A DNA stretch of 64,000 bases from an uncultured Pelosinus sp. GTDB taxonomy: Bacteria > Bacillota > Negativicutes > Sporomusales > Acetonemataceae. Positions 1 to 8,146 of the stretch are shown one piece after another. How positions within the stretch are numbered: position 1 is the stretch's first letter; each line of letters opens with the position of its first letter. Under the pieces are notes generated by a model. That model was not told the DNA's origin and searched no databases. It saw only the letters and a list, made by a program, of their open reading frames with translations. The stretch covers positions 1 through 64,000 of the forward strand of contig UQPB01000008.1 of NCBI GenBank assembly GCA_900542835.1, in the 5' to 3' direction. The translations under genes were made by a program, and so were the position numbers.

Positions 1-117
1 TTTTCAAGGAGCTTCGCGACTCGCTCAGCTATGCTGTTTCGCCGCTTTGGCTGCTCTCTCGCTTACCGTCTCCGGTGAGCGCTTATGTATCTTAACATAA
101 CATTTGCAACCTGTCAA
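1..117 (-). promoter_or_regulatory. Strong sigma-A promoter and leader, probably of an rRNA operon to the left
   Basis: On the minus strand TTGACA (112-117) and TAAGAT (89-94) are separated by exactly 17 bp, with an A-rich stretch just upstream of the -35. The roughly 85-nt leader that follows runs off the left edge and ends with CTCCTTGAAAA, which resembles the sequence preceding 16S rRNA genes in Firmicutes. No rRNA sequence lies inside the window, so the identity of the transcribed gene is inferred. From 118 to 320 no gene is seen; that stretch must hold the uspA promoter, but no convincing -35/-10 pair was found. Confidence 0.6.
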
Positions 118-320
118 CACTCTTTTTTGTTGTCGTAGGAGCAGCTACTAGGCGCTGCCGCTAAGCGACTTTTATATATTATCACGACGTCAGAGCCATG
201 TCAACAGCAGGCTTCCTGTTTTATGAAAAATCTTTGCCACTTATAGCCAAACCATGCGAGAAGTAGTAAGATTAACTTGGAGTCATTGGATGCCATCCAG
301 ACAAGAAAGGAGTTGGGACT

Positions 321-764
321 ATGGATATCCGGTATGCAAAAATTTTAGTCCCGGTCGACGGATCGCAAAACTCATTTGCCGCCCTAACGCATGCGGTTCA
401 GTTGGCTAAACTATTTCAGGCGGAAATTGGCATTTTGCATGTAGCTATTATCATGCAGCAATTGCCGATTGCAACGCAGTTCAATGATGTCTATTTACCG
501 GAAAGCGTTCTTACCCACGTCCAGGATTTTAGCGAAACGGTTCTCAAGGAAGCCCGAAAGCAAATCCCAACCGATATACCAGTGCAGACATTTTGTGAAA
601 TCGGTTCGCCGGCTATCATCATCCCCGAGTTCGCCGAACAGAACGGCTATGATCTGATCGTAATCGGCAGCCGGGGCTTAGGTGTTATCAAAGGCTTATT
701 TATGGGCAGTGTCAGCAATTACGTGGTCAACCACGCTAAATGCCCGGTCCTGGTGATTAAGTAA
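321..764 (+). CDS. Universal stress protein, UspA family
   Basis: A 147-residue single-domain Usp protein, the usual family length. The N-terminus ILVPVDGSQNS is the first beta strand with the nucleotide-contacting Asp. Near the C-terminus GSRGLGVIKGLFMGSVS matches the ATP-binding pattern G-2x-G-9x-G-(S/T), so this is probably an ATP-binding Usp. It is cytoplasmic and is thought to act in stress or growth-arrest survival; the exact role cannot be read from sequence. AGAAAGGAG lies 8 nt before the ATG. The gene stands alone, followed by a strong terminator and a convergent gene. Confidence 0.93.
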   Translation: MDIRYAKILVPVDGSQNSFAALTHAVQLAKLFQAEIGILHVAIIMQQLPIATQFNDVYLPESVLTHVQDFSETVLKEARKQIPTDIPVQTFCEIGSPAIIIPEFAEQNGYDLIVIGSRGLGVIKGLFMGSVSNYVVNHAKCPVLVIK

Positions 765-778
765 ATAACAAAATAAAA

Positions 779-814
779 CAGCCGGGCTCTGCGATGCAGA
801 GCCCGGCTGTTTTT
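779..814. terminator. Bidirectional intrinsic terminator between uspA and the livK-like gene
   Basis: Perfect 14-bp inverted repeat (779-792 / 796-809) with a 3-nt loop. It is followed by TTTTT on the plus strand and has an A-rich flank that reads as a T-rich tail on the minus strand. It sits between two convergent genes, 15 bp after the uspA stop, so it can serve both. Confidence 0.9.
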
Positions 815-898
815 CCAGCGGCCAGAACGGTCATGTCATTGGCCAGTCTGCGGGAGTGCAGACGCCGCCGGGGTAACCCACTGATGATCAACCCACCA

Positions 899-2068
899 CT
901 AAGGTTTTACCGTCTCCTTGTAAACCTGCTTGCCATTCACCATTTCGATAATGACTGCACTTTTAACCGCGTCATGAGTGGAATTAAGAGACAAATTGCC
1001 GGTAACGGCTTTGAAGTCTTTAGTATTGGCCAGTGCTTCTCTGATCTTGGCGCTTTCCGTACTGTTGGCGCGTTTAATCGCGTCAACCAGTACATAGGCG
1101 GCATCGTAGCCTAAAACGGCCATGGCATCCGGCACTTGTCCATATTCCTGTTTATAGGCGTCAACGAAAGCCTTGGAAACCGGGCTGGTGTCTTCGACTG
1201 AATAATGGTTGGTAAAATAGACTTTATTCAACGCAGCAGCGCCGCCGATTTCGGCCAGCTTCGGCGAATCCCAGCCATCGCCGCCGACAAACGAAGACTC
1301 AATGCCCAGCTCGCGGGCTTGCTTGATAATCTTGCCTACTTCCTCATAGTAACCGGGAACATAAATCATTTCCGGCGCCTGTGCCTTAATTTTTGTCAAA
1401 ATCGTTTTAAAGTCCTGATCTTTTTGCAGATAGGCTTCTTCAGCAACGATCTGTCCGCCGCCCTTGGTAAACGCTTCTTTGAAAAACTGCGCCAGGCCTT
1501 TGCTGTAATCGCTGCTATTATCAATCATAACGGCTACTTTTTTAACTTTCAGGCTGTTAAGCGCGAAATTAGCGCCGACTGTTCCCTGGAAAGGGTCAAT
1601 AAAGCAAACCCGAAACGTATAATCTTTCGTCTTGCCTGTCTTTTCATCAACTGTTACCTTGGGATTTGTCGCCGAAGAAGAAACGACAGGGATTTTATTG
1701 GCTTCCGCTACAGTCGAGCCGGCAATCGCGTTTGAACTGGTGGTAAAACCGACAACCGCAACGACCTTATCCTGACTGATGACCTTTGTCGTGGCGTTGG
1801 CAGCTTCCGACGGCTCACTTTTATTGTCGGCAACAACAGCTTCAATTGACTTCCCCAGAACCCCGCCCTTGGCGTTCAGTTCTTTGAACGCCAGCTTGGC
1901 TCCATTAGCCGCGGCAGTGCCAAAGGTCGCCGTTCCGCCTGTCAATTCATAAACAACGCCGACTTTAACGCTTTTGCTTTCACTTTGCCCGCATCCGGCA
2001 AGTAAACCGGTGAAAATGCTCAAACATAAGGCTGCCACAGTCAGCTTTCTAGTCGTGCTTAACCTCAT
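899..2068 (-). CDS. Branched-chain amino-acid-type ABC transporter substrate-binding lipoprotein
   Basis: A 389-residue protein with a lipoprotein signal peptide (basic MRLSTTRK, hydrophobic core, lipobox LLAGC) and a type I periplasmic binding fold of the LivK/amide family (VKVGVVYELTGGTATFG at the start, GGDGWDSPKL in the middle). It would capture leucine/isoleucine/valine or a related ligand outside the inner membrane for an ABC permease. No livHMGF genes are next to it, so it is an orphan and its true ligand is unknown. The start was chosen at the ATG preceded by AAAGGAG; the frame is open 23 codons further upstream, but no signal peptide would begin there. Confidence 0.88.
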   Translation of the reverse strand: MRLSTTRKLTVAALCLSIFTGLLAGCGQSESKSVKVGVVYELTGGTATFGTAAANGAKLAFKELNAKGGVLGKSIEAVVADNKSEPSEAANATTKVISQDKVVAVVGFTTSSNAIAGSTVAEANKIPVVSSSATNPKVTVDEKTGKTKDYTFRVCFIDPFQGTVGANFALNSLKVKKVAVMIDNSSDYSKGLAQFFKEAFTKGGGQIVAEEAYLQKDQDFKTILTKIKAQAPEMIYVPGYYEEVGKIIKQARELGIESSFVGGDGWDSPKLAEIGGAAALNKVYFTNHYSVEDTSPVSKAFVDAYKQEYGQVPDAMAVLGYDAAYVLVDAIKRANSTESAKIREALANTKDFKAVTGNLSLNSTHDAVKSAVIIEMVNGKQVYKETVKP

Positions 2069-2147
2069 TTGCCCCACTCCTTTATTTTTGTACCGGCTAG
2101 ACCACTGCTTCCCGTGAAATAGATAGAGCACTAACACCTCCCCTCAA

Positions 2148-2193
2148 AAAAGCAAAAATGCTTAACAAATACCCGAAGGTATCCGTTAAGCAT
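2148..2193 (-). promoter_or_regulatory. Leader hairpin with T-rich tail (attenuator candidate) upstream of the livK-like gene
   Basis: Between the promoter and the coding start an inverted repeat ATGCTTAAC...GTTAAGCAT (2158-2166 / 2185-2193) encloses a second stem ATACC-cgaa-GGTAT. On the minus strand it is followed by a T-rich tract (TTTTTGCTTTTTT), the form of an intrinsic terminator located in the 5' leader about 90 nt before the start codon. Premature termination as a control point is inferred; no known riboswitch class was recognised. Confidence 0.6.
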
Positions 2194-2239
2194 CATTGCT
2201 ATACGTACACTTGTATTTTTTTTGAAAAAATATGTTTAT

Positions 2240-2268
2240 ATTATAATGGTTGCATCTGCAAATTGCAA
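2240..2268 (-). promoter_or_regulatory. Sigma-A promoter of the livK-like gene
   Basis: On the minus strand TTGCAA (2263-2268) and a perfect TATAAT (2240-2245) are 17 bp apart. Transcription would begin near 2233, giving a leader of about 165 nt that contains the attenuator-like hairpin. Confidence 0.75.
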
Positions 2269-2309
2269 GCGGCTTTTTTCCAGTCTCCTGTGCCAGTTAG
2301 CGCGAGCGG

Positions 2310-2474
2310 CTAGTCGTCTTCACCATAACCACGATACAACAAAATATCGGCCAGTTGTTCATCCGTCATTGCCGTAAAATCGGTATCGGCCGCGCCAATA
2401 ATCTCTTTATCCGCCAGAATAACAATACTGTCTTTTGCTACCACAATTTCATACCCGTTAATAATCTTTTTCAT
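2310..2474 (-). CDS. Small unknown acidic protein (54 aa)
   Basis: A short frame with a near-ideal ribosome binding site (AAAAGGAGG, 7 nt before the ATG). The product starts MKKIINGYEIVVAKDS and ends LLYRGYGEDD. It is soluble, with no signal peptide or membrane segment. Two short beta-like stretches (residues 3-20) are followed by a helical part with TDEQLADILLY. No family was recognised. The strong ribosome binding site and protein-like codon use support a real gene. It lies upstream of the livK-like promoter on the same strand, but the promoter between them argues against a shared transcript. Confidence 0.65.
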   Translation of the reverse strand: MKKIINGYEIVVAKDSIVILADKEIIGAADTDFTAMTDEQLADILLYRGYGEDD

Positions 2475-2582
2475 TGTTATTCCTCCTTTTTAACTTCATC
2501 ACCTCTCCTCACCTTTAGTATAAGCGAAAAAACCGTATAAGCCAAGTAAAAGATCGAAATACTCCGCCAATTCGCCGCCGCT

Positions 2583-2798
2583 TTAGAGCTTCATCGCCTC
2601 TTTGGCAGCACAGCGCCGCATCGCGGTCTCCAGCTCCGGCAGATAGTCTAAGCCGCTGCGGAGCACTGTCAGCGCCCGCTCCAGCCCCTGTCCTGATTTG
2701 AGCAACTGTCTCGCCGCAGTTAAGTCCTCATTCATCAAAACGAGCGCAATATATAATTGACGCTCTTCCTCTTGCAGGTGGGATAATTTGAAATCCAT
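2583..2798 (-). CDS. Small unknown helical protein (71 aa)
   Basis: The product is predicted almost entirely alpha-helical, with an N-terminal motif LSHLQEEERQLYIALVLMNEDL and a basic, Cys-containing end (MRRCAAKEAMKL). There is no signal peptide or membrane segment. No family was recognised. GAGGGG 7 nt before the ATG decides the start; the frame stays open 20 codons further upstream without a better signal. It lies divergent to the YkvI-type gene. Confidence 0.55.
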   Translation of the reverse strand: MDFKLSHLQEEERQLYIALVLMNEDLTAARQLLKSGQGLERALTVLRSGLDYLPELETAMRRCAAKEAMKL

Positions 2799-3006
2799 AT
2801 CCGTCCCCTCGCTTGTTTTTATTCGGCGCCAGCTGCGGCGGCCGCAGCTTACTACCATTTCGCCGCAAGGTTAAAATTACCTGCCGGGCCGCCCCGTGAT
2901 CGCATTTTCATTCAAACAAGCCCGGATTTGGACAATATTTCACCCCCGAAAGGCATGGGTTCACTATCGCATAGAAATTTTGCTTAAATCGTTGCTTGGT
3001 TTATGG

Positions 3007-3012
3007 TATACT
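3007..3012 (+). promoter_or_regulatory. Candidate -10 box for the YkvI-type gene
   Basis: TATACT lies 58 bp before the start codon in an AT-richer stretch. No good -35 hexamer stands at 16-18 bp (TTGCTT copies occur at other distances), so only the -10 is offered. Confidence 0.35.
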
Positions 3013-3069
3013 GTTAAGAATCCGGCAAAGGTCCGCAGCGGATGATACATAATGGAGGAAGATTACGAC

Positions 3070-4206
3070 ATGAAAAATTCCGGCGTTCTCGGCACATCTT
3101 TTGCAATGGCCGCAGTATGGTTTGCCACCCATTGCGGCGTAGGTTTTGCCACAGGCAATCAGGAAGTCAATTATTTTGTTAAGTACGGCTGGTACTCCGT
3201 TTTTACCACCATTGCCAGTATGACTGTTCTAGCCTGGTCTTACCGCAATGCACTTGTCATTGCTAAAGACAATCAAGCCCATAACTATCGGAGCTTTGCC
3301 GATGCGTTATATCATCCATACGAAAAATATTTCTCGCCGGTTTTCGAAATTGGCTGCATTCTGCTGACGCTGGTCGCGGTCAGTACCGCAATCGCCGGCG
3401 CCGGCTCGCTGTTGCAAAACGCACTGGGCATCCCTTATGGAATAGGCATTGCCAGCATGGGTACGCTGTTAATCATTTTGACCATCTTCGGCGCGGAACT
3501 GATTATCCGGGTATTAAAGTACAAAACCTATTTTCTAATTGCGGTATTAACCCTGCTCTGCTATTTGGGACTGCAAGCAGCGCCCAATCTCCACCGCATT
3601 TTGGCCGAGCGGACCACCTTTGACAACAGTATCTGGAGTGCGGTTTGGAGCATGCTGATCTATATCGGCTTCCAGGCTTTGGCGGTGGTGCCGATCATCT
3701 CCACCTCGCATAAAATTACAACTACCCGCGAATGCAATTTATTTGGCCTGTTTGGCCTGATTCTGAACGGCGGCTTTCTGGCGGTTGTTTCAATTATGCT
3801 GTTGGGATACGCGCCGGAGATTTTGACTGAATCGCTGCCGGTTTATTATGTTACAACCCATCTTGGCCTGCCCTGGCTGAAAATCGTCTACAGCGTCCTG
3901 CTGTTCGTCGCTTTGATCGGCACAGCGGTATCGGTTACGTTTTCTATTGTCGCGAGATTTGAAAGTCTACCGGTATTAAAACAGGCCATCAGCAATCTGC
4001 GAACCCGCCGGGCCGCGATAGCGGCCGGTACGATGCTAATTTGTACAGGGGTTTCCGTTTTAGGATTGACCACGCTGGTGGTTAAAGGCTATGGAACGCT
4101 TGGCTATATCGGTCTGTTCTTCGTCGTCCTGCCTGAATTGATTGTCGGTACGGTAAAGATCCGCCGCAAAGCGTTTCAGCGCAAGCAGGCCGGAATCAGT
4201 GAATAG
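3070..4206 (+). CDS. YkvI-family integral membrane transporter
   Basis: A 378-residue polytopic protein with about ten hydrophobic segments, matching the YkvI/COG3949 family of the APC (LeuT-fold) superfamily. The N-terminal unwound-helix region FATHCGVGFATGNQEVNYF is typical of that family. It should act as a secondary solute symporter in the inner membrane; substrate unknown. The start was set at the ATG following ATGGAGG with correct spacing; an ATG 18 nt upstream overlaps the ribosome binding site itself. A strong terminator follows directly, so the gene is monocistronic. The C-terminus is basic (KIRRKAFQRKQ), facing the cytoplasm. Confidence 0.82.
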   Translation: MKNSGVLGTSFAMAAVWFATHCGVGFATGNQEVNYFVKYGWYSVFTTIASMTVLAWSYRNALVIAKDNQAHNYRSFADALYHPYEKYFSPVFEIGCILLTLVAVSTAIAGAGSLLQNALGIPYGIGIASMGTLLIILTIFGAELIIRVLKYKTYFLIAVLTLLCYLGLQAAPNLHRILAERTTFDNSIWSAVWSMLIYIGFQALAVVPIISTSHKITTTRECNLFGLFGLILNGGFLAVVSIMLLGYAPEILTESLPVYYVTTHLGLPWLKIVYSVLLFVALIGTAVSVTFSIVARFESLPVLKQAISNLRTRRAAIAAGTMLICTGVSVLGLTTLVVKGYGTLGYIGLFFVVLPELIVGTVKIRRKAFQRKQAGISE

Positions 4207-4220
4207 CACATTCACCCAAC

Positions 4221-4248
4221 AAAAAACAGCCTCAGAGGCTGTTTTTTT
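4221..4248. terminator. Bidirectional terminator after the YkvI-type gene
   Basis: AAAAAACAGCCT-cag-AGGCTGTTTTTT is a perfect stem flanked by A and T tracts, and outer pairing extends it further (4216-4253). It lies 14 bp after the stop. Confidence 0.9.
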
Positions 4249-4378
4249 GTTGGCGTCTTACAGCCGGAAACCAGCGTAAACGCCAAGCCAGAAACATCGT
4301 CACCAGCGTTAAGCCAGGCGCAAACGGCCCGCTTCCGCCGGCCTGCCTGAAAAAACTAACGCTGCCGGCTAAATTCAA
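4232..4378 (-). other. Possible membrane-protein remnant or very small ORF (48 codons)
   Basis: Directly downstream of the phosphotriesterase-like gene, overlapping its stop, the minus strand reads through 48 codons. The stretch GPFAPGLTLVTMFLAWRLRW and the basic tail look like the last membrane helix of a polytopic protein, vaguely like the end of TRIC/UPF0126 channels. Only a TTG start without a ribosome binding site is available, and the frame runs into the terminator. A decayed gene fragment is more likely than a functional peptide. Confidence 0.25.
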
Positions 4379-5502
4379 AAAGCTAAAATACGTGCGGGAT
4401 TTTCAAAAAAAATCTTTTCAACATCAGCAGGGATTATGCCGCATTGCCGGAGAGCAGGCACTATGAAATCCGTCAGGCGGCGATAGCCGTCGCCGCCGCC
4501 ATGAAGCGTCGCCAGCTTAGTGAACACATCATTACCGGCGACCAATTGCCCGGCATAGCCCTGACGAATCAACGCGGCCATTCCCGCCAGCGCATACCAG
4601 TCGGGATAATGCGCCAGCCCCAGCAGCTCATTGTCCGCCTCGAATCCCAGTGGCGTAAAAGAAAGAACGAACCCCTGCGCCAGTAATTCCTCAAGCAGTC
4701 CGAGGTTAAAGGGTACTTGCCCGGGTTGATTGATCAGACAATCAAGCGAAAGGACTCCCAGCAAATACTGCACATGGCATAAAATCGTTTTGCCGGGGAT
4801 ACAGCCCCCCGCTAACAGCGGGGCTACCACCTCGCTTCTTACCGCATCGGCGGTAACATCGGGCCCCAAATGAACCTGCAGCGAGACACCAGTACTGCCG
4901 GAAACAAACGCCGCCGCGCGCAAATAAGCATCGACCTGCGGTGAAGGCGCTTCATAGGCGGCTTTTATATGGCCGGGCAAAATCCCGCTGCCGCCGATTC
5001 CCTGTTGAATCTCCTGTTGCAAAAACCGGACATATTGCGCCTGCGTCATCGTCCGGTATTGAGCCGGCCAGGTATCCTCCGCGTAGAGTCCTGTCGACGC
5101 AATGATATGGACGCCGCTCTTACGCGCAATCCCCGTCAGTGCGATCAGATCAGCGTCACCGGCGCGGATTCCCGGCGCGCTTGTCTCGACAATCGAATTG
5201 CCGCCGCCAGCCTTAAATGCAGCGACTTCAGCCAGCATCACGGCTTCGTCATCCAGCCTCATATTATCCAGTGACGAAACAATATCATGTCGAACAGCCG
5301 ACCGGTTTGCCAGCGCCAGCCGGTCACCTGGCCTAATTCGCTGAAACGGCGGCACAAAATAAGGCTTTCTGCTGCGGGTTCCGAACATGGAACAATCAGA
5401 CAGGATATGTTCATGCATTGAAGTAAATCCCAGTTCCTCTGGTGTAACCGGACCGCAGACTGTCATAATTGCAGCCAAACGCATCCCTCTTTTCGCCTGC
5501 AT
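4375..5502 (-). CDS. Phosphotriesterase-family metal-dependent hydrolase
   Basis: A 375-residue amidohydrolase-superfamily TIM barrel of the PTE/Php family. Visible ligands are the HxH-type N-terminal motif GFTSMHEHILSD (about residues 25-36), the metal-bridging Lys in GHIKAAYE (about 178), His in LQVHLG and CHV, and the final Asp in AGNDVFTK. Members are lactonases, esterases or phosphotriesterases; the substrate cannot be assigned. The extended N-terminal half with RKPYFVPPFQRI is unusual. Start choice is weak: ATGs at 5502, 5484 and 5466 are possible and none has a well-spaced ribosome binding site. No operon partner was recognised. Confidence 0.72.
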   Translation of the reverse strand: MQAKRGMRLAAIMTVCGPVTPEELGFTSMHEHILSDCSMFGTRSRKPYFVPPFQRIRPGDRLALANRSAVRHDIVSSLDNMRLDDEAVMLAEVAAFKAGGGNSIVETSAPGIRAGDADLIALTGIARKSGVHIIASTGLYAEDTWPAQYRTMTQAQYVRFLQQEIQQGIGGSGILPGHIKAAYEAPSPQVDAYLRAAAFVSGSTGVSLQVHLGPDVTADAVRSEVVAPLLAGGCIPGKTILCHVQYLLGVLSLDCLINQPGQVPFNLGLLEELLAQGFVLSFTPLGFEADNELLGLAHYPDWYALAGMAALIRQGYAGQLVAGNDVFTKLATLHGGGDGYRRLTDFIVPALRQCGIIPADVEKIFFENPARILAF

Positions 5503-5606
5503 ATATCCGTTTAGTATATGCTAAGCGCCTAAAGCTGCCACTTGCATAACAAAAAAGCTCGCGTCCCATACAAGCCAATAGCTTGGCCTGTGCAATAGAG
5601 GAACCG

Positions 5607-6521
5607 TCACATCCCTGCACATGATGACGGGGATTTACCCTTTGCCAAAATGATCACCGCAGCGGAAATCAGGATACAGCCGATGCTTTTTTCAATAGTA
5701 ATCGCCTCATTTAAGAACACCGCCCCGCAGATAATGCTCGTTACAGGCTCAAACAAGCAAAGGATCGCGGCGGTGGAAGCCCCGAGATATTTGATTCCCA
5801 ATTGCAGCAGCAGGACGGCAAAAAGCGAGGCCAACATAGAAAGAATAAACATGTAGAGATAAGCCTTAACCGGTAAAAGCAGCACAATCCTTTTAGTGGG
5901 AACAGCATATAACAGCATAAAAACGGATACTGAAACAGCTATATAAAAGGTAATCAGCCACGGATTGAGCTGATCGATTTTTTTCTTTTCCACGCCAACC
6001 ATATATATTGCATAGGTTAAACCGGAAATTGCCGCTATAACCAGACCGGTTATCTGGGTGACTTGCCTCATATCCAGGAAGCATAAAATTCCGATTCCGG
6101 CAATCAGCAGCACAATAATTTTCCGAAGGCCCAAAGGTTCTTTAAAAAAGATGCCGCAGATAAGGCAAACAAATACCGGATATAAAAAATGCAGGGAGGT
6201 GGCAGTTCCAATACCGACATAAGGATAGGACATATAGAGCAGAAGCGTGGTTATGCCCCCGCCGATTACCCCAAACAAAGCAATATTCCCGATTGCCGGC
6301 CACGGCAGCAACAGCGGTATCTTTTTCAGGCAAAGTATCAGCCATAAAACAGGAATAACGAAAAAATTCCGGAAAAATGTCACCGTTTCAGGCGTACCTC
6401 CCATGCTATAAGTTAAGGAGGTTAGCACAGGAGTCATGCCAAACAGAACGGCTGACAGCGTTGTAAGAATAATGCCTTTACAGGTATCCGAACCCAATAA
6501 GCGTTGTTTCAGGTCCTGCAT
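5607..6521 (-). CDS. EamA/DMT-family transporter (RhaT-like)
   Basis: A 304-residue membrane protein with ten predicted transmembrane helices in two EamA repeats (KGIILTTLSAVLFGMTPV at residues 15-32; GASTAAILCLFEPVTSIICG in the second). Drug/metabolite superfamily proteins export or import small metabolites across the inner membrane; the substrate is unknown. The second repeat ends with the usual EAITIEKSIGCILISAAVIIL. The frame is open to an ATG at 6605, and a GTG at 6551 has a loosely spaced GAAGGA; the start used here gives normal family length but has no clear ribosome binding site. Confidence 0.75.
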   Translation of the reverse strand: MQDLKQRLLGSDTCKGIILTTLSAVLFGMTPVLTSLTYSMGGTPETVTFFRNFFVIPVLWLILCLKKIPLLLPWPAIGNIALFGVIGGGITTLLLYMSYPYVGIGTATSLHFLYPVFVCLICGIFFKEPLGLRKIIVLLIAGIGILCFLDMRQVTQITGLVIAAISGLTYAIYMVGVEKKKIDQLNPWLITFYIAVSVSVFMLLYAVPTKRIVLLLPVKAYLYMFILSMLASLFAVLLLQLGIKYLGASTAAILCLFEPVTSIICGAVFLNEAITIEKSIGCILISAAVIILAKGKSPSSCAGM

Positions 6522-6726
6522 AAAGAATTTTTCGCAATTGTATTTATACACAGGGAAACCATCCTTCGCTATATGTTCGCCTTGGTAAACACACGGAGAT
6601 TTCATACCTTGACAGATCTTTTACACAGCGGTTTAGCGTAAATCGATTTCGGGTATTAATCAATAGCGCGGGCTGCCTGTAAGCGGCCCAGGCCACAAGC
6701 AACCGGTGCCCTGTTTTGACCAAAAA

Positions 6727-6753
6727 TAAAAACTCCGCGAATACTCACGGAGT
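6727..6753 (-). terminator. Terminator after tRNA-Val
   Basis: On the minus strand ACTCCG...CGGAGT, extended by further pairing, is followed by TTTTTATTTTT, 14 nt downstream of the encoded CCA end of the tRNA. Confidence 0.85.
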
Positions 6754-6766
6754 CAACAACCTCATA

Positions 6767-6843
6767 TGGTGGGGTTAAACGGACTCGAACCGCTGGCCTC
6801 TTCGATGTCAACGAAGCGCTCTAACCAACTGAGCTATAACCCC
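6767..6843 (-). tRNA. tRNA-Val (anticodon GAC)
   Basis: A complete cloverleaf can be drawn: acceptor GGGGTTA/TAACCCC, D arm GCTC/GAGC, anticodon stem CTTCG/CGAAG with loop TTGACAT (anticodon GAC), T loop TTCGAGT and an encoded CCA. It is 77 nt long. It lies 48 bp downstream of the acyl-CoA dehydrogenase on the same strand and has its own terminator. Confidence 0.95.
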
Positions 6844-6891
6844 TAGCAACATAAGTTATTATATTATGTTGAACCGTAGTTGTCAAGCGTT

Positions 6892-8028
6892 CTAATAAAG
6901 AATGTTATTGGCAATTACCAACCGCTGAATCTGATTGGTGCCTTCATAGATTTGCATGATTTTGGCATCCCGCATATACTTCTCAACCGGGTAATGCTTG
7001 CTATAGCCATAACCGCCAAGCACTTGCACAGCGTTGGTGGTAATGTCCATTGCCGCGTCGGCTGCGAAGCATTTGGCGATAGCCGATTCCTTGGTAAAGT
7101 CGACACCCGGCTGATCCTTCATCCAGCAGGCTTTATAAACCAGCAGCCGTGCCGCTTCCAATTGCATCGCCATATCGGCGATCATCGCCTGAACCAATTG
7201 GAAGGATGCGATCGGCTTCCCGAATTGCTGCCGTTCTTTCGAGTATTTGACGGCAGCGTCAAAAGCGGCCTGCGCCAGACCGACCGATACAGCGCCGACG
7301 AACGGCCGGGCCGCATCAAGCGTTTTCATGGCGATTTTAAAGCCTTCGCCCTCACGGCCAAGACGATTGGCAGCCGGGATCCGGACATTATCAAGGATCA
7401 ACTCACAGGTATTGGAGGCACGAATACCCATTTTATCTTCTTTTTTGCCGGCGGAGAAGCCCGGGGTTTTCTTCTCGACAATAAAAGCGGTCAGGCCGCG
7501 AATCCCCGCTGATTTGCGGGTGTTGGCAAAAATGATAAAGACATCGGCAGTCCCGCCGTTAGTGATAAAGCATTTTGTGCCGTTCAGAATATAGTCGTCG
7601 CCGTCCTTGACAGCGGTAGTTGCAACAGCGCCGGCATCGGAACCGGCTCCCGGCTCGGTCAGGGCAAAAGCGCCCAGTTTGCCTTCAGTGATATACGAAT
7701 AAAATAGTTCTTTTTGTTCATGCGTCCCCATCAACAGTACCGGATAGGAAGCCAGTGCGTTGGCAGCGGCCGACGTTGCCACTCCGGCGCAGCCTTTGCC
7801 CAGTTCCTCGTAAACAAAAGCGATGGAAAGCGCGTCTACACCCGGTCCGCCATATTCCTCAGGAACCGTAATATCGAGGATTCCGGCTTCAAACAGCTTT
7901 GTCAGCAAGCCGGAGCGCATTTCATTGTTATGATCCATCTCAATAGCATAGGGAGTTATTTCCTTCGCGACAAACTCTTGCGTCATCTTTTTCAGAGCAA
8001 GTTGATCGGGAGTAAAGTTGAAATCCAT
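6892..8028 (-). CDS. Acyl-CoA dehydrogenase (short-chain/butyryl type)
   Basis: A 378-residue flavoprotein of normal length. Signatures include ALTEPGAGSD (FAD/substrate-binding, about 129-138), the middle beta domain, RQQFGKPIASFQLVQ and QVLGGYGYSKHYPVEKYMRDA. The catalytic base is Glu362 in YEGTNQIQ, at the position used by short-chain enzymes. It catalyses alpha,beta-dehydrogenation of acyl-CoA with FAD, passing electrons to an electron-transfer flavoprotein; in anaerobes it often runs in reverse on crotonyl-CoA. No etfAB, thiolase or crotonase gene is adjacent, so the pathway is not fixed by context. GGAGG lies 8 nt before the start. Confidence 0.93.
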   Translation of the reverse strand: MDFNFTPDQLALKKMTQEFVAKEITPYAIEMDHNNEMRSGLLTKLFEAGILDITVPEEYGGPGVDALSIAFVYEELGKGCAGVATSAAANALASYPVLLMGTHEQKELFYSYITEGKLGAFALTEPGAGSDAGAVATTAVKDGDDYILNGTKCFITNGGTADVFIIFANTRKSAGIRGLTAFIVEKKTPGFSAGKKEDKMGIRASNTCELILDNVRIPAANRLGREGEGFKIAMKTLDAARPFVGAVSVGLAQAAFDAAVKYSKERQQFGKPIASFQLVQAMIADMAMQLEAARLLVYKACWMKDQPGVDFTKESAIAKCFAADAAMDITTNAVQVLGGYGYSKHYPVEKYMRDAKIMQIYEGTNQIQRLVIANNILY

Positions 8029-8092
8029 TCCTGATCCTCCTTATTACAAACTGCACAAACTTCTGCAGATTGGGCAAAAAATCCTAATGCTA

Positions 8093-8121
8093 AGTATATC
8101 GTATAATTTGTCCTTTGTCAT
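8093..8121 (-). promoter_or_regulatory. Sigma-A promoter of the acyl-CoA dehydrogenase gene
   Basis: On the minus strand ATGACA (8116-8121) and TATACT (8093-8098) are 17 bp apart, about 65 bp upstream of the start codon. Confidence 0.6.
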
Positions 8122-8146
8122 CATTTAATCAATTGCCACTGACAAG

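Noticed and set aside
5411..5620. 69-codon minus frame upstream of the phosphotriesterase-like gene
   Set aside because: It overlaps the gene start in another phase and lacks a ribosome binding site or recognisable sequence.
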